Source: Eucalyptus grandis (taxonomy: Eukaryota > Streptophyta > Magnoliopsida > Myrtales > Myrtaceae). Taken from it: 64,000 nucleotides of DNA. Positions 1 through 12,359 of the stretch are shown here, in pieces. The notes under the pieces were generated by a model, which was not told where the DNA came from, did no database searches, and saw only the letters and a program-made list of their open reading frames with translations. The stretch's first letter is position 1, and each line of letters opens with the position of its first letter. The translations under genes were made by a program, and so were the position numbers. The DNA lies in assembly GCF_016545825.1 (NCBI RefSeq), contig NC_052618.1:52171331-52235330 (forward strand), written 5' to 3'.

Positions 1-940
1 AGAAGATTGAAAACTGAATAGAAAAGGAAGAAGGTTCACTCAAAGAAACAAAGCTTTCAAAGACAAAGACCAAGTCGGTTGATGATGAGGAACCAAACAA
101 AGACATAGTCTGCTTTGAATGTAAGAAAAAGGGACACATCGGACCCAACCTGTCCTCTTACGAAGAAGAAGAAGAAAGGAAAAGCTGAAAGATTTCGAAA
201 AGCTCTCAAAACCGAAACACAGGTGACACGAGTGTGAAAAAGTGATAATGAATATGCCAATCTATGTCCGATGGCACAATCGGACTCAGACTATCGGATC
301 GAGACTCGAACAGTGAATTTGAGGCAAGTAATATTAAAATTCTGTCAAAGTTTCTAAATATATTGATGAATTATGTTTTAGTTTTAAGACTTCTCTCAAA
401 AGAATTTCCGAACTGAAAAAGGAAAACTCAGCTTTAAAACAAAAGGAAAATGTTTTAGTAGAAAGAGTTAAAAGTCTAGACTTGTTTCCACTCTTAAAGA
501 AAATGAAGATAATCTTTTAAAAGAAAATGCTTTTTAAAAACAGACTTATCAAATATCTCAAAGAAATTTTCAATAGGGTCCGAAAAACTTGAGAAAATTC
601 TTTCGGCTCAAAGACCTTACTTCAATAAGTCCGGTCTAGGTATGACAGAAGAAACAATTCCCCGATTGATTTTCCTAAAGTAAAAGAAAGAATTAAGAAA
701 AGACTCTCGAGAGAGGTTTACAAAAATCACTTCAAGAAAGTTTTGTAAAATTTGTAGGTAGAAATGCTCTAAAATGTTCAAAATGCAACAGTCCAGGATC
801 ACTTTGAAAAAGAGTGTCCTATGGTTTGGAAACCTGTTAAGAGAATATGGGCTAATACTACTTATGTTACTAACACAAAAGGACCCAAGAAAGTTTTGGT
901 ACCAAAGAAAGCTTGAGACTCTTTTTTTTTTTTTAAATGC
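1..940 (+). pseudogene. Sirevirus gag relic
   Basis: A CCHC-type zinc knuckle starts at 111 (CFECKKKGHI); its last cysteine is displaced by a frameshift. Downstream the peptide YANLCPMAQSDSD (about 250-290) and AQRPYFNKSGLG (about 610-645) are typical of the C-terminal part of Sirevirus Gag, as is NTKGPKKVLVPKK (about 875-910). Many stops interrupt every frame. It would have been the nucleic-acid-binding capsid protein. The start of gag is outside the window. Confidence 0.8.
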
Positions 941-2225
941 GGAGTCACCGTCAAGAAAAGGTAAAGTGGTATCTTGACGGTGGATGCTCAAGACACATGA
1001 CAGAAACTCAAATTGTTTTATAAAGATTGCTCAAGTAAATGGTGGAAAAGTTTCATTTGGAGGAAACTGACAAAGGAGTATTGTGGGATTTGGAACTGTG
1101 AAAATTGGAAATCTCACAATAAGTAATGTTTCCTTAGTGGAAGGACTTAATTACAATCTTCTCAGCATTAGTCAATTGTGTGATCTTGGTTTCAAGATCT
1201 TTTTCAAGAAGGAATATGTTCGAAATCGGTAAAGACTCTACTCGAGTCTTTCATGGGTCGTAGACATGGAAACATTTATCTTCCGGATGTGAAACCAAAT
1301 GAATCGCAATGTTTTATCTCAATTCAAGACGAAGCAAGCTTATGGCACGAAAGCTTGGTCATGTCAACATGAAGCAATTAGCCAAAATCTCATCAAAGCG
1401 GCTTGTTCGAGGACTACCCAAATTACCTTATCAAAAGACTGATCCATGCACTCCATGTATTTTGGGAAAGGTGTAAGAAATTCATTCAAGCCAATAAATC
1501 ATGTCTCTACTAATCATGTACTACGGTTGCTGCATATGGATCTCTTCGGACCAACGAACACGTGAGTATTGGAGGTAAGAAATATTGTCTAGTAATTGTG
1601 GACGATTACTCCCGTTTTACTTGGGTATATTTCATTGCAAGTAAGTCTGAAACCTTCTCGTATTTTGAAAAGTTTGCTAAAAAGGTTCAAAATGAAAAAT
1701 GATGTGTTATCTCAAGTATAAGAATAGATCATGGAGGTGAATTTGAAAATCAAGATTTTACAAAATTTTGTGATGAATCAGCTTTAATCATGTGTTCTCC
1801 TCTCCATATACTCCTCAAGCAAAATGGAGTTGTGGAAAGAAAGAACAGATCTCTTCAGGAAATGGCTAGAACTCTTTTAATTGAAAGCAAGATTTCTTCA
1901 CGATTTTTGAAGAAAATTTGTTTCAACAGCATGTTATATCATCAATAAAGTCTTCTTAAGACCTATTCTAGAGAAAACCCCTTACGAATTGTTCAAAGAT
2001 AAGAAGCCTATTGTTTCATACTTTCATGTATTCGGTTGCAAATGTTTTATATTGAAAAATGCAAAAGATCGAGTTGGTAAGTTTGAAGAAAGATCGGATG
2101 AAGGTATCTTCCTTGGATATTCTACATCAAGCAAAGCCTTCAAAGTCTATAACAAGAAGAGCCAGTCTGTGGAGGAGTCAATGAATGTCAAATTTCAAGA
2201 CTCAACGCAAGATGAATCAAGTTAG
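941..2225 (+). pseudogene. Sirevirus protease / pre-integrase / integrase relic
   Basis: At 967 the peptide WYLDGGCSRHMT corresponds to the aspartic protease active site, where the usual D-S-G reads D-G-G. A GAG-pre-integrase segment with the HHCC zinc-binding pattern (WHESLGHVNMKQL; CTPCILGK) spans about 1320-1480. The integrase core is recognised from LFGPT near 1540, VDDYSRFTWVYF near 1600 and PYELFKDKKP near 1980-2010. The last piece, 1989-2225, stays open for 78 codons and ends in the C-terminal integrase region (KCFILKNAKDRVGKF). Several frameshifts separate these pieces. Confidence 0.85.
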
Positions 2226-2329
2226 ACTCATCAAGAAGAGTTTGAACCTGCTCCAGATCTTCCAAAGCTTATAACTCAAGAAGCATCTCAAACTCTGGAA
2301 AACCAGCTTCAAGATGTTCATGAAGATCC

Positions 2330-4020
2330 AAACAAAGAAAGAGATCATCAACCAGACAGATCAACGAGTAACTGGAAGCATAAGTCCAGTCATCCCAAAG
2401 ATCTTATAATCGGCGAAATGAATGAAGGAATTCGCACGAGATCCAAAAGGCGAGAAGAGTCTAGTGATGTGGCTCTCGTTTCGAAATTGAACCAAAAGCA
2501 TAGAAGAAGCTTTATCGATGAAAGCTGGATTGAAGCTATGCAAGAAGAGCTCGAGCAGTTTAGCATTAATGATGTCGGAAATTGACATCCAAACCAAAAG
2601 GTAAAACCGTTATTGGAGCTAAATGGGTGTTCGAAACAAGATGAATGAGAAATGAAAAGTCGTACGAAACAAAGCAAGACTCGTGGCCAAGGGATATACG
2701 CAAGAAGAAGGAATAGACTATGATGAGACTTACGCTCCAAAGAGTAGCAAGGTTAGAAGCTATTCGACTATTACTTGCGTTTGCTTGTTATAAGAATTTC
2801 AGGTTATTCCAAATGGACGTCAAAAGCGCCTTCCTAAATGGAGTCATCCAAGAGGAAGTTTATGTGGAACAACCACGGGGTTTGAAGACCCAAAGAAGCG
2901 GACTCGGTCTTGGTGAAGAAGGCTCTGTATGGTTTAAAGCAAGCACCTCGAGCTTGGTACGACAGATTAAGTAAGTTTTTAATACAAAATGGTTTTGTCA
3001 AAGGTAAAGTGGATACTACTTTATTTATCAAAAAGGAGAACAAAAGTTTCTTACTTGTTCAAATATATGTGGACGACATTATTTTCGGATCTTCTAATGA
3101 AAATATGTGCAAGAAATTTTCTAAGTCTATGCGGGATGAATTTGAAATGAGTATGATGGGAGAGTTAACATTCTTTCTTGGTCTTCAAGTAAAACAATTG
3201 AAGGAATGAACTTTTATTTATCAAGAAAAATATGTTAATGATCTTGTCAAAAGATTTGGATTGGAAAAGTGCAAAAAGACCGACATACCGATGTCAAGTT
3301 CTTTGAAGATAGACAAAGATGAAGAAGGGAAGAAAGTTGATCAAAAGCTGTACATGAGCATCATTGGTTCACTCCTTTATCTTACCGCTTCTAAACCCGA
3401 CATCTTGTTGAGTGTTTGCATCTCGTGCTAGGTTTCAATCGGATCCTAGAAAATCCCATCTCGGTCTTTGCGAAACGCATCATTAAATATGTTGCTTCAT
3501 CATCAAGCATCGGTCTTTGGTATCCTAAGAAGGAGACTTTAATCTTCCGGGGATATTCGAGACGCAGATCGGCCGGTTGCGAGTTGATAGAAAGAGCACT
3601 TCGGGAACTTGCCGGTTGCTTGGAAGCGGGGACGGTGTCTTGGTTTTCAAGAAAACAAAGTACTGTGTCTCTTTCAACAACGAAGCGAGTATGTAGCCAC
3701 AGGAAGCGTTGTTCGCAAATTCTATGGATAAAACAACGGCTAAGAGACTTTGAAATTGAAGACTCATGCACGGAGATTAATTGCGACAACACCAGCGCTA
3801 TCAACCTCACCAAAATCCAATTCTCCACTCAAGAGCAAAGCATATAGAGATTCGACATCACTTTATAAGAGACCATGTTCAAAATGGAGATGTTTCAATT
3901 CAATTTGTTGACTCAAAGAATCAACTGGCGGATATATTCACAAAGCTTTTGGAGAAAAATCAATTTGAGTCTATACGCTCCAGACTTAACATTTTGAGGT
4001 ATGAGGATATCAAAGTCTAA
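2330..4020 (+). pseudogene. Sirevirus reverse transcriptase / RNase H relic
   Basis: The reverse transcriptase begins near 2500 (ESWIEAMQEEL). It continues with GAKWVF, ARLVAKGYTQEEGIDY, FQMDVKSAFLNG (about 2810-2845), YGLKQAPRAWYDRL (about 2925-2970) and the catalytic IYVDDIIFGS near 3065-3095. Ty1-copia RNase H follows, from about 3540 to 3960, ending in QLADIFTKLL near 3925 and a stop at 4018-4020. At least five frameshifts or stops break the frame, for example near 2720, 2890, 3210 and 3420-3560. The catalytic YVDD motif is still intact. Confidence 0.9.
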
Positions 4021-6500
4021 AGACTTTCGGACTCGGACTTACAAGACTTTATCCGAAAGGTAGTCTTGGTACGTCCGTCAGACTGTAAGTCTTTCTCTCT
4101 TGAATCTCATCTTGAAAAGGTACGATTGTCGATTGTGTTTAACTTGTTGCTATATTTAATTGACGTAAATATTGCATCGTTTCATTTTCAAAAGGGAAGT
4201 TATTTTTGAAATGGCTATTTTTGCGGAAAAAAACAGTTATTTTAAAAAGGCATATTTTTATTTCCTTTATGACGGTTCGTTTATCCCTCTTTTTAACCGA
4301 TCGTGAGCGTCGATTCCTCTTCACTTTTCTCTCAAAACCCCTAGAAAGCATCGATCCTCCATTCCCGTTTGTCTTCTTCGTTTAATCCTCAAAAGTTGTC
4401 ATCTTTCCTAGGAAAGTCAAGCAAGGAATATTCCAAAAAAGCGAGAAAGATGTCATCTTCAAGAAAGTCTTCGAAAATTGCAAGCGGGGACCACGGCGGA
4501 TGAGTGAGGGGCCTACGCACTTCAATCTTGCGAAGATGAAGTGACTCCCGAGCAGCAAGCGAGCCCACAACATTCTCAACAACGTCATTCTCCTCCATCT
4601 AGTCCTCAAGGCGTTGATCATCAACAACGAGGAAGAAATCATCGAGGATGCGAGACCGTAAGAGTTCAAAAGCCCGCTTATATTTTGATTATATCGTGCC
4701 CTAAAAGGAATTCGTACTCCTTTAAACTACATTGATGATTTTCTTAAAGACAAAGGACATGGGAACGAATATATCTTTCTAAAAAAATGGAAAGTTTGGG
4801 AATTGCTCGAAAATGGGTGGTGAGGAAACCCTTGCAAATATCCCAAGTGATCCTCGTGGAGGGGGGCCGAATCTGTTGATGGGAATGATGATGATAAATT
4901 ATACGATCAATTCCAACCGAAAATGGGTGTGTCATTTGTTGATAATCAAGGAAAAAGGGAGATTTGTTCGGATCAAAGGAGCAAAAGGATCTGTACTCAA
5001 AATTGCTGAAGCGTGGGGTAATAAACCTAGGAGTGTAGATTTTGATTTTCCGGATCTTGTGAATATGAACTTGAGGAAAAGTTCGTTATCTTCAACTTGA
5101 AAAGTTACGCTCGACTCTACGAGGCCTATCTTTGAATTAACTGCATATTTCTATTCAAATCTAAGCTTTTGGATGCGAATAGATTCTCGTTCAGCGTTAA
5201 AGACCAAGATTATGTTGTGGATATGAATATCTTGGCGAGATGTGTTAGAAGTCGAAAGAGGAAGATATCGGCCAATCAAAGTTTCCATTGCTCGGGCCAC
5301 TCTTGAAGCGGTGAAGGACGGGAGAACAGATGAAAAGATCACCTACTTAAGGATGGGTGCATTCAACATCTTGCTTCACAAGATTGTGATTAATTGCCTC
5401 CGACCGAAATCAACTTCCAAGACTGATGTTTCAAGTTCAGAGGCCAAGCTGATGTATGCCATTCTCTTTGGAAAAAGGTTTTCTCTCCCTCACACTGTGA
5501 TGTTTCACATGTATAGAGCAATGATGAAGGACAGAGGTCAACTCCCTTACCCAAGCCTTGTTACGAAGTTATTCGGACATCGAATATTCAGCCTCCACAA
5601 ATCTTTTGTGTTCGACCATGCGATCATATGGTGGTAGGTCTGAAAATGGTGACCAAAATGCGTCCGAAGGAACCGAGCAAGGAGTTGGAGAAATTCAAGA
5701 GAAGACTCCTGCAAAATCTCATCAAATATCTTCGCAGCTAAAAGAAAAGGGAAGGAGCCCATGGTTGCTCCATCCAAGAGAAGAAGAGCTCTCCTTGTTG
5801 AGGATGAAGATGATGAGGAAGACATCACCATCTCTACATTGGCTTTGAAGAATTTAAGTCGTCCTGTTCCACAGAAAGAATCGGAGCAAATGACGAAAGA
5901 AGCAGAGGAGAAGGAAGAAAAAGAAATAGAAGTTGAAAAAGAAACGAGAGGAGGAAAGACTGAAGAAGAAAGAAGAGAAGAAGGAGAACCGAAGAACACT
6001 CTTCTCCACCTGTAGGCATGGAAACAGGGGGAGATTAGGAGAAAGGAGTGAAGTCTTCATGTCCTGATGCAAGTGAAGGAGTCAGTCGCTCACCAGCAGA
6101 CCTAGAGGATGTTTATGCATCTCAATTTCCAGAAGAAGATCATGAAGTTTCATCGCCAAACCTGCAAGATTATCGATCTACCATCATCCGCATTTACTCC
6201 ATCGATCGAGCGAAGCAAGTACTCAAACCGATAATGGAGCAGATTTTCGCAGAATCATGGATATTCTTTTGGAGATGAGAGGTCGATTTATGCCTTGGGA
6301 TGCGAAGTTCAAAGCTTGAAGAATGAAGGTCAAGCTTCTTCCTGTTCATTGAATGATAAAATGCAAGCCCTCTCTGTTGAGAATCGGCCAATGCCAAGAG
6401 TGAGGAGATTGCACTGCTAAAGGAAGACTTTAAAAATTTGGAAGGCATCGTTCGATCTATGGAAGATTTCCAGCTTGTCCGCGTTCCCAAGCAATCTTAA
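4021..6500 (+). pseudogene. Sirevirus post-pol envelope-like region, decayed
   Basis: About 360 bases after the pol stop hold no recognisable coding sequence. From about 4400 broken frames resume: a segment at 4813-5100, one at 5242-5637 with LPHTVMFHMYRAM followed by LPYPSLVTKLFGH, and one at 5761-6015 very rich in Glu and Lys. The LPY...LF pattern resembles the plant 'putative plant transposon protein' domain that I associate with the extra ORF of Sireviruses. The acidic/basic stretch and the piece near 6420-6480 look like coiled coil. 'Envelope-like' is a positional name; no signal peptide or convincing transmembrane segment is visible. Confidence 0.6.
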
Positions 6501-6526
6501 CTTCATCTCATCCTTTTTAATGATGA

Positions 6527-6540
6527 CAAAAGGGGGAGAG
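6527..6540 (+). promoter_or_regulatory. Internal polypurine tract (first copy)
   Basis: An A-then-G purine run (acaaaagggggagag) sits just after the last envelope-like coding relic and about 340 bases before the LTR. It matches the sequence style of the LTR-proximal tract. Sireviruses are known to carry more than one such tract. Confidence 0.6.
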
Positions 6541-6855
6541 ATGCAAGATTTGATCAAAAACCTTTCATTCAACTTTTAATTGTTTGTTGGATTGTTTTGT
6601 GGTTTGAATCTATTTGACTTTGGTTTGTGTACGGATGAGAACCGAACTAGACTTGGACTTGACTTGCTTCTATTAACTAATATTGATATCTTATGGATGG
6701 CTTCATCATATCTTTTGGACTAACATATTTTACGTGGTTGCAGATTCTAGTATTATTCTACATTAAGCCATTTACCTCTATAAGATATGCATATGTGTTT
6801 GAGAAATGTTTTGCGGGTCAAAGATATCCAATCTGCGGGGAAAGTTTTGTCACCA

Positions 6856-6869
6856 TCAAAAAGGGAGAT
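6856..6869 (+). promoter_or_regulatory. LTR-proximal polypurine tract
   Basis: The purine run caaaaagggaga lies immediately before TGTTGGAG, the LTR start. This is the usual plus-strand priming site for plant Ty1-copia elements. A short spacer (t) separates it from the LTR. Confidence 0.75.
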
Positions 6870-7745
6870 TGTTGGAGAAATCTTCTTGAAGTGTTTTGAA
6901 GTTGACAAATCGTTTCTATCGATCTAGTCGAAGGCTTGCGAGACTCGCTATTTAAAGTCCGAAGACCTTGGGACAGCCAAACTCAAGACTCAAAGTCTAT
7001 CCTCATTGACAGTCACTAATCCGTTGAAGAAAGGTTATCCATAACTGGATGTTTCGTTGAGGATCTCATGGCTGGAGAAGACATAAACGGAGTCCTTTGA
7101 TTGATCGAAGATTGATTCGATAATTAAAGATCCGGTGATTGCCTAAATATTATTGGAATGTTCTGCTTATGAAAACCGAGATCCTGATTGTATGGGCGAA
7201 CAGGATTGATGGGCTATCAACACGTTCCTTTCATAGCTTGAACAATCTTCCTAATTAATTCCGTCCAACGGGTAGATTGGAGGAATTCCTTTGGTAAGTG
7301 CCAACGGGTATGATGGCATAAAGGAGTATATAAGGAAGACTGTCTTAGTTGTTCAAGGTGTGCGCGATAGAAGAATTCCAAAGTCGAAGCTTTTTTTTTG
7401 TTTAGACAAATCCTTTGAGCGAATACTTGTATACGAAAGAGAGAGTCTATATTTGTGAGAAATCTTGAGGAGGTGTGGTAGAACATCTACACTATGGAAT
7501 CAAGGCAAAGCGTGTTGTAACCTCTCTCTTGTTCATAGTGGAATCCACCCAATAAATCGGTGAAGAAGAGTGGACGTAGGCTTGATATAAGCCGAACCAC
7601 TATAAACCGCGTGTTAAATTTTCTCTTCTCTCAATCTTACTTTGATTATCGTTTCCTCCAACCTGTCTAGTATTGTGCAATTGCTTGAGAAAAATTCTTT
7701 ATATACCTATTCACCCCCCTCTAGGTACTCATACTAGCAATATCA
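6870..7745 (+). repeat. 3' LTR of the Sirevirus
   Basis: The LTR begins TGTTGGAG directly after the polypurine tract and ends ...AATATCA, giving TG/CA termini over 876 bp. A TATA-like box (tatataagg) is at 7327-7335. The 3' end carries the run cacccccctctagg about 30 bases from the terminus, common at the end of plant Ty1-copia LTRs. The next five bases (ggctt) would be the target duplication but the 5' partner is outside the window. Confidence 0.8.
7327..7335 (+). promoter_or_regulatory. TATA-like box in the LTR
   Basis: The sequence tatataagg lies 457 bases into the 876-bp LTR, a plausible place for the U3/R boundary promoter. It is the only strong TATA match I see in this LTR. Confidence 0.45.
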
Positions 7746-8297
7746 GGCTTGAGCTCGCTTGAGGCCAATCGAGCAAGCTGGGGTCTTGACAACATTTGGC
7801 GACCTCCGATGAGGCTCGAGCCTTGCCTAAGTGATTGGATTTGGTGGGGCTTGAGCTTGGATGCATCGGGTGAGCTCAGCCTCGCCACAGGCTAACAAGT
7901 CTCAACCTTGTTGGAATTTGGCGGCGAAGCCTCACCTACTTGTAGCAAGGCTCCAGCTCACTTGTGGCCAGCAATTGGCCAAAGTCAAGGAGGAAGAAGA
8001 AAAGCAAAGAAATAAAAGAAAAGAAAAGGAAATTAACTTTTGAGTTTTTTAAAAAAATAAAAAGATAAAGATAATATAAAAATAAAATGAGAATTAGTTT
8101 GATGAAAGAAAGTGAGATGGAAGAACTTATGATTTTCTTTTTAAAGTAAAAAACATTTTCCTTACTTTTGAAGGTGTTTTTTCCAATGGCAAACCTTTTC
8201 TTTGACTAATTCATTTTCTATGAAACGAATGTTGGGAAATCTGAAAAACGTTTTTCAGGAAATTATTTTCCGTAAAACAAATAGAGTCTTAAGTAAT
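7746..8297. mobile_element. Half of a GC-rich inverted-repeat element cut at the LTR
   Basis: The first 230 bases are rich in gaggctcgagcc / gagcctcgcc-type words. They are followed by an A-rich tract (about 7995-8100) and a terminus near 8240-8297 (ttttcaggaaattattttc...). That terminus resembles the ends of the small inverted-repeat elements at 8.66 and 21.36 kb. The order GC-rich core, A-rich spacer, terminal repeat mirrors one arm of a foldback element. The other arm should lie upstream of the retrotransposon, outside the window. No protein is encoded. Confidence 0.45.
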
Positions 8298-8663
8298 TTT
8301 CTAGTTGATATGGGCTTAGAGATATAATTCCTATGTATAGTCTCGCGAAAATGATAATATACTTCCAACCACAAAAAAAAGAAGAAGTGATTATATACTA
8401 ATCTTGAGGTGTTGATCGTGGATGGATTATGTTTAAAGAGAATTGGACTGATTATTTATTCGGGTGCATGTAATGGGCATTTATTAACATTTGTGGATCG
8501 GATGGCTGTTTTATCAAGAGAAAGTAGTGGATAATTTTATGTAAATTAATTCAAGGATGATAATGGAACACCTAAAAAAAGAAAAAAAGAGTTGAAAGTT
8601 AGTTTTGACTTTAATATACAAACAGGTAAATATGTTCAGGCTATTCTATAAAAATGGAATATT

Positions 8664-8851
8664 GAGGGGTGTTTGCTTCATAAAAAAGTAATGATTTGGT
8701 AAATAATTTATTAGAAATGATTGTTTATCCCGTTGGAAAATATTAGCCAATGAATAATAATTAAATCACCAACAAAATTGTTGAAGCATAAACAGTTATT
8801 TTTAAGATTTTTTTTTTTCAAGTCGTTACATTTGCGTGAAACAAACCCTTC
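8664..8851. mobile_element. Small inverted-repeat element (MITE)
   Basis: The left end (ggtgtttgcttcataaaaaa) and the reverse complement of the right end (gggtttgtttcacgcaaatg) are imperfect inverted repeats of about 35 bases, enclosing AT-rich non-coding sequence. Size and composition fit a MITE. It appears to belong to the same family as the copy at 21355-21598. Confidence 0.55.
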
Positions 8852-9758
8852 ATAATTCACATGACATATTTATGGTATTTAGTACATCAATTCAAGAATA
8901 TGGCAAAAGTTGTTGGTCAATGAGGAAAAGCTCCCCAAGGCCTCAAACCGTGGATATTCCATTTCCATTGTAGAGAAAAAGACTAATCAATAGAAAAAGT
9001 GATTGAAAAAAGAAAAGTTCGAATCTGCTGCCTTTTTTTCCCCTCCTCTTTCGTTTAATTTGTTTTAAGTAATAAATTTCCTTTTCTTTTTCAAACTGAA
9101 ATTTTGAATTTCGGAGGCAGGAAATTCGCGGGACATGAATCTGAGTCATCCGCATTTGAATTTTCTCACAAAAAATAGAGGGAGCAATCTGAAATGTGTG
9201 AACTTGTCTTTTTGACCAATGACACTGCCTAGATAGAGAATCTAACCAATGACATCTTTTTGGAAGGGCACGTCAAAAGACAAATACAAACCACTTTCCG
9301 TAACAATTGGATAATTTTCGCCGTATTAATTAAAAATAATTATACAAATAATTGTTTAATTTTGATTTAATGTGTAATGTCGTGTACATATTTTTAGTTT
9401 ATTCAATGTGGTTCTTAATCAATTTATATAGTGGCAGCAACTCTTGGAGTCACTACTAAATAACCGGAAGCCGTGGAGATGTTGCTTTCGTGCCAATTGC
9501 AAGAATACCTTTGAAAAAAAAAACAAAAACCATGCTATTCCCAAACCTTCGAAACCTACTAGATTTGACCCAACATGAGATGATGTCACGGGCCATATCG
9601 TCAGGGTCAAAGTGCTTGGTGCAGTGATAATTCGTGCAGTTTACATTTGCGTCAGATATTTAAAAAGTTTACCTAGAACGTCCTTTTATCAATTGAAAAT
9701 CGGTACTTACTAGTTTAAAGCTTAGTCATCTGTGCTTTTGCCATCCACATATACATTT
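8852..9758. other. Gene-free AT-rich sequence
   Basis: I see no coding exon, RNA gene or clear repeat here; only short T- and A-rich runs. Confidence 0.5.
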
Positions 9759-9759
9759 A

Positions 9760-9841
9760 AGCAGAAGTACAAGATGTTGTGGTCCTGGCTTAGCTAAGAT
9801 TATCGAGGTTAAATCAAAAACTGAAAATGAAAAAAGTACTG

Positions 9842-9887
<46 letters not shown>

Positions 9888-9975
9888 ATAAGCAGAAGTA
9901 CAAGATGTGGTCCTAGCTTAGCTAAGATTATTGAGGATAAATTTAAAACTGAAAATGAAAAAAAAATACTGTAGT
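9760..9975. repeat. Direct repeat flanking an (AT)n microsatellite
   Basis: A segment of about 84 bases beginning gcagaagtacaagatg (9761) is repeated from 9892 with a period of 131 bases. Between the copies lies an uninterrupted (AT)n run at 9844-9885. The copies differ at only a few positions, so the duplication is fairly recent. Confidence 0.85.
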
Positions 9976-12359
9976 TACCATGTGGGTTCGATAACGCATA
10001 AGCCGTCAACACGATATTTTCTTTTGAGAGGCTATAATAAGTGCAAAATAAATTTTGATAGGTTGCTGACGATAAACCTTTGACAAAATGCACAATTATC
10101 ATCGAGCGTGTTGCCCACTTGACCTCGTGTCCATCCAACCATGATTGTGCACATGTTTTGAAGCTTGTGGAGGATATTATGGAAATCTCGAGGATCTCTT
10201 GGAGACCTTTGCAAGTGTGGCACATGCCATTTCGGAAGATAATTCCAGTCTTATCGATGACGATTTGCACTTATGTTAACCCCTTAATAAGAGTAGGTCC
10301 AATTCAGGGGCGGTGTAATTTAAACCTAGATCTCGATCTCCTTCCTGCGATACGGCCAAGCACGGACACGCAACGCCACTAATTAACAATTACCCCACTA
10401 ATTAAAGCGGGTCTAATTAAGGTTTCAAACTAATCCTTTTTTGGGGCCGCCGGACAACTTTTTTAGATAATTGAAAAAAAAAAGAAAAAGAAAGGGAACT
10501 TGGCACTATCTATAGGTTGTCATGTGCTCTTTGTGGTCGGGAGATTGACGTGTCCTCGAGGATAAATTAGTCTTTTCACGAAGGTCCGCACTTTATCCCT
10601 TTCATCTCTTCCTGGAGAAAACGACGTGAATGGCTCTTGATTTTTTGGCTTTAATAGAGAATGTCATCTTCATATTTCTAATTTATTCGGTATAGTCATT
10701 GATTTATTAGTCAATGCAGCCCTTGTTTTACTTAAATACCAAATTAGGCATTTCTGATGACACGGATTATTACCCATTGAGTTGGTTTTTTTTTTTTTTT
10801 TTGGTTTAAATGATAAGCCAACATATTCATTTTTCTTTAATCTATCTAAAATAGAAAATGAAAGCAAAAATTAGGACATGAACGTGTCCATCATTTTCTC
10901 ATGACGTGGATTGTTATATCATATTATTCGGATAATTCACACGCAACTTTATCTTTTCTTGATTATTATGAATTGAACGCGATATCAACAGATTCCGTTA
11001 ATTTGAATTAATGGAAGGGCGATAATGAATATTTTCCATATAGTCGATGGATTATATTGAATATTTATCAATAATTTAGAGATTATATTAAATGATTTAA
11101 AAGTACATAAATGACATTAGACATTGCATTAGAGTTGAGGGATCGTTTTCGTCATTTTGTCATTATAAAAAAAAAAAAACCATTTCTTCGAATTTCCCCA
11201 AATTATTTTGAGTTGCAGATTGAGATGCCCACGGGAAAATTTGGGTTGTCCATGAAGGTAACATTTAATAGGGATTTAAAAAAAAAAAAAGGAGCCCTCA
11301 ATTATAGGTCAATGCTTATCCACAATAGCAATAAATTTAGAATAAGCAGCCCATATAATCTTCAAAGTATATGATAAATTACTCATTTTTTTGCAATGTA
11401 ATTACTCAAATGGTGCGCGATCGCATCATCCATGACGCAACTATTTGACTTTTTTTTTCCATGTTTTTTATGCACTTTTTTATTATATTCCCATCACATT
11501 CTTGTTGCAAAATTTTTCTGTCCCTTTCCTTCCTGGAATTTTTTGAAGGGTTAGATTCCTGGAAATTAAAGAGTCCCCAGTTGACTTAAACTCTCAGTGA
11601 TATCTTGCAAAGTGTAAAGTCACTATATTTGAGGGGAGTGAGCAAATTTTATGGTATCTCGTGTTAGAGAAGGTGAAACACTGAAAATTTACATAAAATT
11701 TTATTAAATTACAGCACATATTTACTAAAAATTTAACTAGGCACCTAGTAAGACAACGTTAGTGATCGCTATCGGCTTTTTGATCAACATTGATAACGAG
11801 TGAAAATCTAACGTTAACAATTTTTTATTGTGAAATTGCATCATAAAGTGCACTCTGATGACATAGGTTTCTTTCGAAAGAAATCAAAATTAATAATATG
11901 CAGTAATTATAGATCAAAATCGAAGCATGTTGGCAGGAAATGATGGGTGCCTAATATTATAGAAAAAGGGGACAAGTGATGCTTCTACGTGGATAGAAGT
12001 GAACACGCAATGTTCTAATTATTTCTCCTCAAGTGGCCAGATATATTATGTCGGTTTAAAAGATTATTATCCACCAAGGTCGCTACAAAAATGCAAACAG
12101 TAATACCATAATATTTTCTTTTAGTCTTGTAATATATTATATTTCGTTTGGGATGTAACCTAGCACCAATTGCTTACTTGGGTCATGTCACCAACTTAGA
12201 AACGAATCTTAAATTTCATAAAGTCACTCCCACCTTCCACTTTTTCAAAAATTTAACATATATGTCGCTTCCATCTTAAACATGCTCCCTCTAGAATATC
12301 ATCGGATGATCACTAAAAAAAAAAAAATATTTTAGTCGTCAATTCCAACAGTTTAAGAC
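9976..12359. other. Gene-free region
   Basis: About 2.4 kb without a supportable gene. A stretch at 10030-10290 is less AT-rich and open on both strands, but I recognise no family in either translation. Poly-A/T runs lie at 10785-10802, 11168-11180 and 11279-11290. Confidence 0.5.

Larger units (their letters stand above)
1..7745 (+). mobile_element. Decayed Ty1-copia retrotransposon, Sirevirus type (5' end outside window)
   Basis: The order gag zinc knuckle, protease, pre-integrase, integrase, reverse transcriptase, RNase H is Ty1-copia. After pol comes about 2.5 kb of envelope-like, coiled-coil-coding sequence, then two polypurine tracts and a TG...CA 3' LTR. A long region between pol and the LTR and multiplied polypurine tracts are hallmarks of the Sirevirus (SIRE1/Maximus) lineage. 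Every domain is broken by stops and frameshifts, so the copy cannot encode its own proteins. The 5' LTR, primer-binding site and 5' target duplication lie before base 1. The element ends directly against a GC-rich repeat at 7746, suggesting it inserted into that repeat. Confidence 0.88.

Noticed and set aside
4139..4735. A functional envelope protein gene
   Set aside because: Only fragments with no signal peptide or membrane segments; the region is decayed and 'envelope-like' is positional.
10030..10290. Open frames on both strands with Cys/His-like spacing
   Set aside because: No recognisable family, no splice sites, and both strands are open; insufficient evidence for a gene.
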